From: Agelaius tricolor
Lineage: Eukaryota > Chordata > Aves > Passeriformes > Icteridae
Length of the DNA: 64,000 nt
Reading direction: 5' to 3'
Assembly (NCBI GenBank): GCA_023055355.1
Contig: JALJCS010000054.1
Span: 1,426,001 to 1,490,000 of the forward strand
Under the pieces are notes generated by a model, which saw only the letters and a program-made list of their open reading frames with translations, was not told where the DNA came from and did not search any database. Both the position numbers and the translations under genes were made by a program. Below, in pieces: positions 45,390 to 55,221 of the stretch. The stretch's first letter is position 1, and the number at the start of each line of letters is the position of its first letter.

Positions 45390-46710
45390 TTAACCCCACA
45401 CTGATGGGGTTTGAGGAGCTGATGCTGAAACTCAAACCCACCAAGTTTGCATCAAGAAAAGCAGAAAAATCTGGGGGAAAAGAGTGGAACCTCCCTGTCC
45501 CCATCCCTTGGACACCCAGGTGCCTCAGCCCAGGTGGGCTCCCACCTGCCTTGGTCCAGACATCCCTCAGAGCTCAGGCTGGCACTTGCAGAGGAAACTC
45601 AGCGCTCAGGATTTGTAACTCACTGGGCAGAAGGAGAGGCTGGGAGGAGGGAGCTCTCATCACTGAGTGCATTCCCTCCCTGGAGCCCAGAGTGAAATTC
45701 CTCAAGGGCTGGATGCAGATTTTTCTTGGAAGGCGGCCACGAGTGCTGATCTGGCTTCTAGGAGAGATCAGCGTGGCCAGGGACTGCAGGGACCTCAGAG
45801 ACCAGCACAAAACCCTCCCCTTGCACCAACGTCCTCACAACAAACCCGTGAAAACCAAAAATTAAAACCCTTCCAGCTGTGGGGAAAACAGGGAATGATT
45901 CCACGTGCAGGCTTGGGAATGACCTGAGAGCACCTGGATATCCCCAGTGGTATTTGGACATTCAGGGGTGTTTGGTGAAGATCCAGGAGTTCCTTAATTC
46001 AAATTTCAGCAAGGGACTAAATGGGACTAAATTTATTTCAGATTTCTAAAATACAGCACCGAGCGTGCAAGAGCGTTTAACTGGAAGGGGGAAAAGCAAA
46101 TATTCCTTCCTTGTAAAACCTGAAATATTTGAGTCTCACTCCTGCAGAAGGAATTGAGATGGGAGTGGGTTTCCTTTATGACTTCATTAAGGGTATTTAT
46201 GGATTTAGAATTGTCCCAGAATAGGAAATCAAGCCCCATTTTACATTTCTGCCTGCTCAAAATAGTGATTTTGATTGCCTGGGCTCAACTCTTCCTCTTT
46301 TCCAGACAAGGATGGAATTACTCCTGATTTCATTGGGCACAAGGGGAAAACCAGGATTTTGATGTACAAAACTTGAGTCTGCTGCTCTGAACAAGGACAG
46401 ACTCTGATGCCTTTAAACAGTGACATCTTTTTAGGGTTTATTTCCCACTACAAGGATCTGCACCAAGGCACAGACCAAGTCAGCACATTTTCCTATCACT
46501 TCATATTTTTATTAATTTTGGTCACTCCCATAATCATCCCCCATTACAGCGAAAATTTTCTCGGATTTACAAATGTTCTGCAACAGCTCCTACTGAAATA
46601 TGTTGGGAAGGGAAATCTCTTTAATTTCCCTACTTTGGTGAATTTTTGCCCAGTCATTTCTCCTCCCTCCTTCCAACCCAGCTGGGTCATTCCATTTGAA
46701 CCAACACTGA
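45390..46710. other. Unique noncoding DNA
   Basis: No gene or repeat recognised. The part from 46000 to 46690 is AT-rich single-copy text (for example cttcatattttattaatttt). Confidence 0.45.
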
Positions 46711-46717
46711 TGTGATA

Positions 46718-46975
46718 TTTCACAGAACCATGGAATGGTTTGAGCTGGAAGGGACCTTAAATCTCATCCCATTTCATCCCCTCCCATGGATAGGGACACT
46801 TTCCACTATCCCAGCCTCAATGTCCAACCTGGCCTGGGACACTTCCAGGGATCAGGGGCAGCCACAGCTGCTCTGGGAGGCCTTGGGCTCCATCCCAGTT
46901 CTTCCCCACCCTCACAGAGAGCAATTCCTTCCAAAAATCCCACTTAATCTACCCTGCTTCAGTTTAATTTCATGG
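46718..46975 (-). mobile_element. CR1 LINE 3' fragment, type A, minus orientation
   Basis: 'cacagaaccatggaatggtt', 'tggatagggacactttccac' and 'ggcctgggacacttccaggg' followed by 'atcaggggcagcc'. It is older than most, with small deletions. Confidence 0.82.
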
Positions 46976-47379
46976 CTTAAAAGAGAAAGAATGCCAAGTC
47001 CAACAAGAGAAATGTCAAGACAAGTCGAAGAACAATCAAAGACCTTCATTCATGACCTTCCCACCTCTCCCTGCTCCCAGCTGGAGCTGCAGTCCAACAA
47101 GAACTGCTGGGAGTGTTCAGAGGGGGTCTGGTGGCCACAGAGAACCTTGCTTGGATGGGGTCTGGTGACACATTCCCACGTGCCACCAGATCAGGTCATG
47201 GACAGGACCAGGGAGGGGGAACTGCCTCACCTTTCCATGCTACTGGGTAAGTCAGGGATGGGTCAGCTCTTCCCCATTATCTCTGTACAACACCTTGATT
47301 TTCCCCTCATCAATCATCATCCATTACCCAGGAGATCCAGGACTTCCCATCCTGTATCTCCCCTTTCTCCTCCTTGCTT

Positions 47380-47600
47380 GATCACAAAATCCTGGGACAG
47401 TTTGGGTGGGAAGGGATCTCAAAGCCCACCCAATGCCACCCCTGCCATGGGCAGGGACGCTCCCATCGTCCCAGGGTCCTTCGATCTGCTCCTTGTCCAA
47501 CCCGGCCTTGAGATTCAGAGGTGCTGCTGCTTTTAAATGCAAGAACAAAACCTGGGAGCAAGAACAATGTTCTTAAATGCAAGAACAAAACGCCTGGAAC
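47380..47600 (-). mobile_element. Truncated CR1 3' end followed by a 41-bp duplication
   Basis: 'atcacaaaatcctgggacag', 'ccatgggcagggacgctccc' and 'ttgtccaacccggccttgag' are CR1. Immediately after, 'ttaaatgcaagaacaaaac' occurs twice (47533 and 47574). Confidence 0.65.
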
Positions 47601-47884
47601 AAAGACAAAACCTCCGTGTCCAAGGACACCCATTGGATAGAGGAGGAAGGACTGAGGAGGCTCCTGCTCCTCCTCCTCCTCCTCACGCCAGCTGGGTCCC
47701 TTTGGCTGCGTTTTGCGCTCATGAACCACACAAACGCTTCACTGGCTCGACCTCACTGAGACATTTCCAGGCGTTTCACTCTTACAAGAGCCCCAGGTTC
47801 CCTCTCCAAAACCCCCACGCTCATTTCCAAGCCTGGTGCTTGGAAAAGGCCCAGGGCCTCCACATTCCCTCACACCCAGGAGGC

Positions 47885-48330
47885 TGCGGGCGCGTCGAGG
47901 GCCGCAGCCAATAAAGCGCCAAGGAGCTAATGAAGATAAAAGTGTCAACACAGCCTGGTGATAACGCACACCTCTCCCATGGAGCTGCTGGGACCGTTTT
48001 TGCAAACAAATTTTTCAGTTCCTGGCGGGCCTGGGCCCGAAAAGTGGCGTCCTGATGTTATTAAAGTTAACACAAGTGTCGTGGGATGACAGATGGCTCC
48101 CTGCACATCAATTGGATTCTGAGGAGTTCTCAAACCCTGGCGGGTTGAAAGCAGCTCCAGCACGAATCAGAGGCAGGGGCAAGATCATCGATACAAGGGA
48201 TTATGCAGATTTAAGAAATACCCTCGGCACCCGAAAGTTTTCAGAATGCAAACTACGTCAACCCCGCGAACAAGAGGCACTGCATCATGATGGCAGCAGG
48301 GACAAAGCCAGGGGGGTTTAACAGACAAAA
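47885..48330. other. Candidate conserved noncoding block near exon
   Basis: About 440 bp of repeat-free sequence with words such as agccaataaagcgccaagga, gctaatgaagataaaagtgt, cctgatgttattaaagttaa, ttgattctgaggag-type text and gggattatgcagatttaaga. It lies about 0.9-1.3 kb past the 49182-49255 exon on the gene-sense side, inside the next intron. It may be a conserved intronic element. Confidence 0.33.
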
Positions 48331-48599
48331 AAAGATTGTTTTAATAGGAGAGAAGCATCAGTCATTGAGTCTTACTTCATTCAGACTTTCCCTCCAACCC
48401 ATCCATCTTCAGTGCCAAGAGATGACAGGACCACCTCACTTTTCCCCCCGGCCTAGTGTATCAATAATGCCCATTTCTCCCCCAAACAAATGACTCCCCA
48501 GAATGGCCCTTTTCCCAAAATTGGCTGCCAAGCCCCACAAAGGCCTCAGTACCTGCTATGGTCAACTTGGCTCCAACGGGGCCCCCTCCAGAGGTGGCC

Positions 48600-49050
48600 A
48601 CCGATGGGTGGAGCCTTCCCCAACCATCTTCCCCAAGAGCCACTTTTGTCATTGCTGGCTGGGGAGCATCTGCGGAAGAGGGGACCGGGACGGGGGGGTG
48701 GCCGAGGGACACAGAGAGGGGACACAGAGAGGGGACACAGACGGGCACGGACACAGGGGAATGCAAATTCCTCCGCCCTCACAAACGCCTCCGTGGGCAT
48801 TCTCTGGGAACAAAGGTCCCCGAGGCGGGCGGGCTCTGCATCACTGCTCTCTCTGTTCCCAGCACCTGCTCGGCACCGGCCGCGGTCCCTCCGCGCCGCG
48901 GCGGCAGGAGCCAAGGGCAGCACAATGGCCCCGTTGGCCAGGGTCAGGCCTGGCTTTCTTCCTCGCCCCCTTCCACCAGCCCTTTTCACCTCCACCATCT
49001 CCAGGAGCGCTCGGCGAGGAGGTGGCTTCGAGCGACGAGAGGAGGAGGAG
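48600..49050. other. GC- and CpG-rich block beside exon
   Basis: 'gaccgggacgggggggtggc', three 'ggacacagagagg'-like units (48705-48745), 'gctcggcaccggccgcggtc' and 'cctccgcgccgcggcggcag'. It lies in the intron 130-580 bp downstream of the exon donor on the minus strand. ORFs of up to 262 residues on the plus strand run antisense to the exon and have no recognisable domain. It could be an intragenic CpG island. Confidence 0.4.
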
Positions 49051-49181
49051 GAGGGGGGAAATATAGGTCTCTGGCGTAAATCACTGACGCCGTTTCCCCT
49101 CCTCTCCCTTCCCTTAAGACCTGATGGTCTTCAGTCACACATCTTAAAAGCAAAACAAAAAACAAAAACACAAAGACTTAC

Positions 49182-49255
49182 TTGTCTCAAGTCGATGAAG
49201 GCCAACTGCAGCGTGTCCCCTTGGAACCCAGGCACTGGGCCGGATCTGGCAAACT
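49182..49255 (-). CDS. EXOC6B: EXOC6B internal coding exon (next-to-last by family comparison)
   Basis: The exon is 74 bp: two bases (AG) completing the split Gln codon, then 24 codons reading FARSGPVPGFQGDTLQLAFI and DLRQ. Joined to the exon at 61489-61630 it gives ...EECEQFARSGPVPGF..., a seamless Sec15-family sequence (about residues 708-732). The acceptor is a strong polypyrimidine tract ending TTTCCCACAG (49265-49256). The donor is CAA|GTAAGT (49181 downward), a near-perfect consensus. It leaves in phase 0, so the next exon should start with a whole codon; the family continues with a Leu-Leu-Asp-Leu-Phe type segment. PVPGFQGDTLQLAFIDLRQ is shared by both vertebrate Sec15 paralogues. FARSG is the EXOC6B-like part. 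The exon is intact. It sits in the C-terminal helical domain that in the fly homologue binds Rab11 (established knowledge of the family). Confidence 0.93.
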
Positions 49256-49589
49256 CTGTGGGAAAGAAAAGAGGATAAAAAGCGCCTTTAACTAACCATG
49301 GACAGGGAGATTGGCAGACGGATGACAGGGAAGACAAGAGAGGCTGGGGGAGAGGAGGACCGCGCTTCTAAGGAGTCATGTCTCCCTCCCTTCAGCGTCT
49401 TTGTTCGCCCTTCAAAATTCGTGTCATCAAAACACCATTAATTCCACCGTCCTGACAGCAAGGAAACTGTACTAATTCGACCTGAAATTTATTCCCATGA
49501 GCCGCACTGGGCTTCAGAGTATTTGTTTTGTGAACGGACAAACAACTCGCCCAGAAGAAAGGGGGGGATGGGGGTGGAAAAGTTTTTCC

Positions 49590-50010
49590 TCTCAACACAA
49601 TAAAATCTTCAGCTGTGAAACTCTTTTCAGTTCCGAAAGCTATTTATATTTTAGGGCGCTGAAGGAATTTTCTAATTTCACGCCTGTCACCAGGCTCCAT
49701 GAGCATTCATCAAAAAAATATGCCCAGCCGCGTCATTAATTATCAGGCAGCAGATTATTTGCATGATCTGGTGATGGCGCCTCTTGGTCAGCCCAAACGC
49801 GGAGACCCGCGGCCGTTGGGTGGCATTTTTATTTCTGGTGGATGAAGACATCTGACAACTGAATAACGTTGGCTTCTAAAGCGAAGAGAATATTTCCAAG
49901 GCCACATTTATCTCCTTCCAGCCTAATCTGGCCAAAATGTCATACTTTGGTTGTTCATTTTTCTCCTAATCCATTCTTTAAGCCGAACCTAAAACCGCTG
50001 AAGGGGCCTG
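49590..50010. other. Candidate conserved noncoding block upstream of exon
   Basis: About 420 bp of repeat-free, motif-rich DNA: aagctatttatattttaggg, cgcgtcattaattatcaggc, cagattatttgcatgatctg (containing the ATTTGCAT octamer), gcatttttatttctggtgga and ccaaaatgtcatactttggt. The density of AT words with preserved CpGs is typical of vertebrate enhancers. No alignment was available. It is intronic, 0.3-0.75 kb from the exon acceptor. Confidence 0.4.
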
Positions 50011-51180
50011 AATGGATCCATCTTAGAGGACCTTGGTTCTCCCATGGCATTTAGCAGCTTTTCCTTTGGGAATGGTCATGAAGCCGACGCCTGCACGCAT
50101 CCCAGGGTGTCTTTTGAGGTTGGTTCTGCCCAACTTCACTTCATTTTCACCCTCTGCAGTTACAGCTTCATCTCCTCCCTCCTCACAACCTCTCGGCGCT
50201 GAGGGGACCTGGGTTGTGAGGCCACAACTCAATGCCACTAAAGGCTCGAGGGGCAGCACCTGCCTGGGGTTGAGCTGTGTGGCTCCTGCAGGCACCAGAG
50301 GTGCTGGAGGAATGAAATGTTTTCTTGGGATGAAGCCAGGTGTGATGGCAAAAAGGGAGAAAGGAGGGAAATATACACCTAATACAGATTTTTCAGTTGC
50401 ATGGTCCATTGTCGCCCATCTATCCCAGTTTTCATCCTACAGGAACCTTCCAACAGCTCCTAAAGCTCCACAAAGATGAGGATCAGGGATGGCTGGGCAG
50501 TATGGAAGGAGGATTTGCCTTTTGTCTCCATGACTAATTGGAGGCACCAATGGTCAAAGCGATTTCATGTCAGGTGGTCTTCGCCTTGAACACTTGTCCT
50601 CCCAAAAGTTTTCCCATTTCCAAGCCAAGGCCACAAAATCGGGAACATAAATCATCACTCTCCCATTTCCAAAGCTTTCCTAGAGCAGCCCAATCACGGA
50701 GCAGCCCCTTGGCTCTAACAAGAAGAGATTAATGAGTGAAACACCAGGACTCAGTCCTGTCCCTCAACCGCCTCATTTCGGGGAAGCAAAGCAGGGTTAT
50801 TAATCAGCTCCCTTGCTCCACCTTCCATTAAAACCTTGGGATGGAGAACATCCTTCAAGCCAGACACAGGCACCTCCAGGGGCACAGGGGACACTTCTCA
50901 GACTCTGCTTTTTAATAGTCTCAGATGCCAGAAGAGCTTTGAGATTGAAACCATCGCTCATCTTTGCAGTGATCGCTCAAGTGACAACCGCTGCAGGACA
51001 GGAGCAAACACGGCTGGGAAATCATTGCTTTTATCTGAAGTTATGAGTCAAAGGGAGTGATAAACAAATAAAAACAGAAATTATGGACGTGACTGTTCAT
51101 GTTTGGATTTTGGATAGAAAAAGCTCAAGCCAAAGTCAGCGGGAACAATCCATGGTCGTGCCTTTGGAGTTTTGCACAGG
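50010..51180. other. Unique intronic DNA
   Basis: No gene or repeat recognised. Confidence 0.45.
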
Positions 51181-51428
51181 ATGGGACTGGACAGGGATGA
51201 ACAGGAGGAAGTTCTTCCCCTTCCCTGGGAGGGTGGGCAGGCCCTGGCACAGGGTGCCCAAAGAAGCTGTGGCTGCCCCTGGATCCCTGGAAAAGTCCCA
51301 GGCTAGGTTGGATAAGGGGACTTGGAGCACCCTGGGACAGTGGAAGGTGTCCCTGCCATGGCAGAACATGGGACTGGATGATCTTGAAGGTCCCTCCATC
51401 CCAAACCATTCCATGATTCCCTGAGATC
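51180..51428 (+). mobile_element. CR1 LINE 3' fragment, plus orientation
   Basis: 'gatgaacaggaggaagttct', 'gcccctggatccctggaaaa', 'ttggagcaccctgggacagt' and 'ccaaaccattccatgattcc'. The intact 3' tail is present. Confidence 0.87.
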
Positions 51429-51514
51429 AGAGCTGCTCAGCTCCAGCCAATTCCACTGACCAATCCCACAATACTCCGGGTGCAAAGAGCCCAAAGTGAC
51501 TTCACATGTGTCCC

Positions 51515-51745
51515 TCAAAAACTGTTTTAATTAATCCTGACTGCAAAGGCATTTTAATGTAGTTTGCTATAAAATTTGACTGCAGCTTGCCCGAGCCAGC
51601 AGGGAGGGAGGATCAACCAAACCCTCTGACTCTGATCTGCAAGGGATAAATCATCTTTACACATTCCCTCTACACCCCACTGTCCCATCTGGAACAATTA
51701 TCCCGAAAGCCACATCAATCCTAAAACACTTTGGAAAAGCACAAT
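51515..51745. other. Candidate conserved noncoding block
   Basis: 'ctgttttaattaatcctgac', 'ggcattttaatgtagtttgc', 'tataaaatttgactgcagct' and 'gggataaatcatctttacac' lie in repeat-free DNA. Confidence 0.3.
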
Positions 51746-52169
51746 ACCTGAGAAACTAAAAATGTTTGGAAGTGAGAAATGGTGCTTGAGCCCCTTCTCA
51801 AGAGGTGAAACTCCTCTGGGTGGCTCAGGGTCGGAGATGTCCCTGGGCTGAGGAACCCAACCACGATGTCCTACCCTCCAAGGATGGGGTCACCTCATGT
51901 TCCTGATTACATTTGGAGAAATCCTGGAAAAGAAACCCTGGAAGGACTGTGAGGAAAACGAGTTTCTATTTTGGATCAAGGGCCTCACAGCTGTTCAGCA
52001 TCTATTTAGGAGCACACACGGAGTTGGGAAATTTAAGATCTTCCCCAAAGCATGAACTTCAAATCCTCATGAGAAAATGCCTGTGATTGTGAATGTTCTC
52101 ACAAGGCTGGTGAATTTATCACCGCTGTCGGCTGCTTGTGAGAAACCCAAGGCAAATTCCACTCCAAGC

Positions 52170-52257
52170 CAGATTTCATCCCAAGACAGACTTCATCCCA
52201 AAACAGATTTCATCTCAAGACAGATTTCATCCCAAGAAAGATTTCATCCCAGGACAC
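52170..52257. repeat. 18-bp tandem repeat, about 5 units
   Basis: The unit is agatttcatcccaagaca with small changes (agacttcatcccaaaaca, agatttcatctcaagaca). Confidence 0.92.
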
Positions 52258-52309
52258 GGCTGCTCCTTAGCAGCTCACCTTTAGCTGTCTCTGCCCATTG
52301 TCCCTTCCC

Positions 52310-52885
52310 ACATTTCCCTGCCCATGGACAGGTTGGAACTGGATGGCTTTTAAGGTATTTTCCATCCTGAACTGGATGGCTTTTAAGGTTTTTTCCATCC
52401 CAAACCAGTCAGTGATTCCTAAGGAACCAACTGGAGGAATGCTGGGAGAGTTATGGAATGATGCTGCCCTTCAAAACGCAGGATGGTCACACATTGAGCC
52501 AACACTGATTTAAGCTGCAATTTTCACCAAAATACTGAATTAATAATGCTCTGGAACCTTCTAGAGAAAGGCGGCCTTGCCCATGGCTGGAATGAGATGG
52601 TCTTGAAAGTCCCTTCCATCCCAAGCCAACCTAAGGAATTCCTAAGGAAGTTACTGGATGAAGCCAGGACAGTTATGGAGTGAGACTTGAAAACTTAGGA
52701 TGGTGACACACTGAGAGAACACTCAACTGAACAGCAATTCTAATAAAAATATTCATCAGCACTGAATTAACAAAGCTCTGGAACCTTCTAGCACGAGGTG
52801 TCCCTGCCCATGATTGGAATGAGATGGTCTTTAATGTCCTTTCCAGCCCAAATCCTACAATTCTGGGATTCTATGATTGACATCC
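52310..52885 (+). repeat. Tandem unit of about 240 bp containing a CR1 3' end, 2.3 copies
   Basis: Matching landmarks recur in order. 'gctctggaaccttctag' occurs at 52549 and 52780. 'gaatgagatggtctt' occurs at 52589 and 52819. 'ttcctaaggaa' plus '[a/t]actgga' occurs at 52416 and 52636. 'ggatggt.acacactgag' occurs at 52482 and 52698. Each unit starts with CR1-like 'tcccttccatcccaa' text. A short 31-bp duplication (aactggatggcttttaaggt) also lies at 52337-52398. The CR1 tail has thus been amplified with its flanking DNA. Confidence 0.78.
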
Positions 52886-52889
52886 AAGA

Positions 52890-53130
52890 AGTGAAACAAC
52901 ATCCAAGCTGATATTCTCTGTGTCCCAGAAGAAATTATGTAGGAACTGATGATATTCTTTGTGTCACAGAAGAAATAATGAAGGAGCTGATAATCTTTGT
53001 GTCCGAGGAGAAATAACGTAGGAGCTGACAATCTTTGTGTCCAAGGAGAAACTATGTAAAAGCTGATATTCTCTGTGTCAAAGAAGAAATGATATAGGAG
53101 CTGATATTTTTCATATCCCAGAAGAAAGGA
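52890..53130. repeat. 40-45 bp minisatellite, about 5 units
   Basis: Units contain gaagaaattatgtaggaact, then gatattctttgtgtc or gataatctttgtgtc. Five copies have progressive changes; some units lack a few bases. Confidence 0.9.
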
Positions 53131-53189
53131 GAACAGGAATTCGGCCCAGACACTCAGAAAAGCTGCAGAGGAATGAATGCAATGTTTCC

Positions 53190-53560
53190 CCTGGGCTGCT
53201 GGACAAGGAGCTGCACCTCCTGTAATCGCAGGTCACACTTTACATACCAATGCCACCAACCCATTCTCAAGGAGGAATGAACAAAGTCTCGGAGCAAAAA
53301 AGGGCAAACAAAGAGGAGAGCGGAGCTTTAGAGGAGAGACACAGCCAGTTCTTCTTGGGTTTAATCTCCTCAAGCAGATTTCAGGATAATTTCCTCGGAA
53401 CAACCGAGCGCAGTGTTGGCCTCAGTACTGTCGGATTCGTTTATTGTTCTGTCTTCACGACCAAGGCAAGTGGCAAACATAGCAAGCAACCTACAGAGCA
53501 GCCCCTTGAGCAGAAAATCACCAGAGAATAGAGCAGATCAGTATGCGGCTGTTTGTACAA
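53190..53560. other. Candidate conserved noncoding block
   Basis: Repeat-free text with 'cctgtaatcgcaggtcacac' (AGGTCA half-site), 'ggcaaacaaagaggagagcg', 'gggtttaatctcctcaagca' and 'ggattcgtttattgttctgt'. Texture-based call. Confidence 0.3.
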
Positions 53561-54085
53561 AGCATTTAGCCAGGCTAAAGGTTTGAGGGGTTTGTGTTCA
53601 GGCCAAAAAAGTAATGTCTTTGCAAGGTCTACAGGCCTGGGCCACCCAGGGCAGGTCACAGGGGGACTCCAACCTCTCTTCCAAAACATTTCACTGATGA
53701 AAGAATCAAGGAACAGGAACCGTTAAGCCCTTTACAATGGACAAAGAATAAAGAGTTCAAAGGCATGGCAGAAAAGAGACATCCACTGTAAATTAATTAA
53801 TTACAGCCAACGGGGAGATATCCCTGGCGCGGCTGCGCATGCGGGGACAGGGCCTTGCATGGATTGAGAGGTAAAAATGGACCCAGACGTGACTTCATCC
53901 CTCAAAAACATCATCTGAGAGGAAGATCTCCTCGGAATTACATGGGATTTGTGATGGCACCTCCAGGATGGAGGCTGAAGCTGCTCCCAGGGAAGGGAAC
54001 ATGGACCAATCTGCTCGTGGCCAGAGACAGCATCTGGGCAATCGACCATCTCAGGATTCCTCAGGAAAGGATGGAGATCTTGAAG
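53560..54085. other. Unique intronic DNA
   Basis: No gene or repeat recognised, except 'gtaaattaattaattacagc' near 53788. Confidence 0.4.
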
Positions 54086-54087
54086 TC

Positions 54088-54250
54088 ATCTTCCTTGGAT
54101 AAAGCCTTAGAAGGCTGTCCTGGAAAGGCCAAGTGATGGGAACTCCTTGGATAAAGCCTTGGAAGGCTGTCTAGGAAAGCCAAGTAATGGGATCTCCTTG
54201 GATAAAGCCTTAGAAGGCCGTCCTGGAAAGGCCAAGAGATGGGAACTCCT
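54088..54250. repeat. 51-52 bp tandem repeat, 3 units
   Basis: The unit is ccttggataaagccttagaa, then ggctgtcctggaaaggccaa, then gtgatgggaact. Three copies lie at about 54092, 54144 and 54195, with 2-6 changes each. Confidence 0.94.
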
Positions 54251-54985
54251 GTTCCATATCCACAGGAACAAAGTGACACCTCGAGCACACTGAGGCTGAA
54301 GAACAAATCCATGGACTCTGGAGAAGCTCACAGGTGGGAAAAAGTGAGAAATGCTGGGGAGGAATCGAGGCAAGAGGAACAGAGAGAAGATCCCAATTCC
54401 CACCCTGAGCTTCTCCTTCACCCAGTTTCCACACTGAGCTTCTCCTTCTCCCACACCATTCCCACACAACCCCGCTCTGAAGCTGTTCCCCATTACAGCC
54501 CGAGCTCTCAGAGCTCATTCCCATCTGGGTAATTTCAGAGAGCTGTGGGAAGAGGGAGGAGTCACCCAAAACACTCTGAACTGGGTCAGATGAAAGAAAC
54601 TTCTCTCCCTCGCCATCAAACGTTCCTCTGATGGAACAAAGATGGGCCTGGAGTGCTGTCACTGCAGAGGAAGGAGTGGTCCCCGTCATGGGACACTGGC
54701 AGGGCTGAGGAGCACCCACAGCCTAAGGGAGGGACTCCCCAGGGGCTGACCACGAGATGTTTTCCAAGTTGAAGAGAAGGAAACTCTTTAGAAGGATGTT
54801 GGAGATGCGTGACAAGAAATTTGGAACAGAATCCATGGGACTGGCTAATGAGTTGGGTCAGGGATCTCCACAGGTTCCCAGACCTGAATCCAAGGTGTTC
54901 CATGGGTGTGTCCTGGCAGATGTGAAGTTCTCAGATCATTCAACACCAACACCAGCAAATGTGAGCGGTGCCCATCCCACCACCA
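54250..54985. other. Unique intronic DNA
   Basis: A 22-bp phrase ('gagcttctccttcacccagt' and 'gagcttctccttctcccaca') is repeated at 54407 and 54437. Otherwise nothing is recognised. Confidence 0.45.
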
Positions 54986-54987
54986 GC

Positions 54988-55155
54988 TCGAGAAGTTGTG
55001 GAATTTCCATCCCTGGAAGTGTCCAAGGCCAGGTCTGGGATCCAGCTTGGCCTCCAGGGATCCAGGGGCAGCCACAGCTTCTCTGGACACCCTGTGCCAG
55101 GGCCTCCCCACCCTCCCAGCCAGGAATTCCTTGCCAAGATCCCACCATTCTGTCC
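54988..55155. mobile_element. CR1 mosaic, plus piece joined to minus piece
   Basis: Sense CR1 text ('catccctggaagtgtccaag' plus 'gccaggtctggg', 55006-55040) is followed directly by antisense CR1 text ('ccagggatccaggggcagcc', 'ctggacaccctgtgccaggg', 'cagccaggaattccttgcca'). The two arms can pair around 'ggatccctggaagtg' and form a hairpin. It is probably an inversion or two opposite insertions. Confidence 0.65.
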
Positions 55156-55221
55156 ATGGCATGAACGTGAGGGGAGCTCTTTGCTGAGCCACAGCAGGGC
55201 AGCTGGAAATCACAAATCCCC

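Larger units (their letters stand above)
1..49181 (-). other. EXOC6B: Presumed last EXOC6B intron and/or 3' flank
   Basis: The phase-0 donor at 49181 requires at least one more coding exon at lower coordinates. The family's terminal exon encodes about 79 residues ending shortly after a basic segment of FRKN type. I read the minus strand and found no such segment, no matching open frame with a splice acceptor, and no polyadenylation context I could tie to it. The interval is therefore best described as one long intron running off the left edge. It could also be intron plus flank with a missed or unassembled exon. Everything listed between 1 and 49181 lies inside it. Confidence 0.6.

Noticed and set aside
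46712..47536. 274-codon plus-strand open frame
   Set aside because: It starts in an antisense CR1 3' end and ends in another. The middle has no recognisable family similarity.
49620..49650. Plus-strand QFRKLF-like reading as the missing EXOC6B last exon
   Set aside because: It is on the wrong strand and upstream of the exon it should follow, and the similarity stops after four residues.
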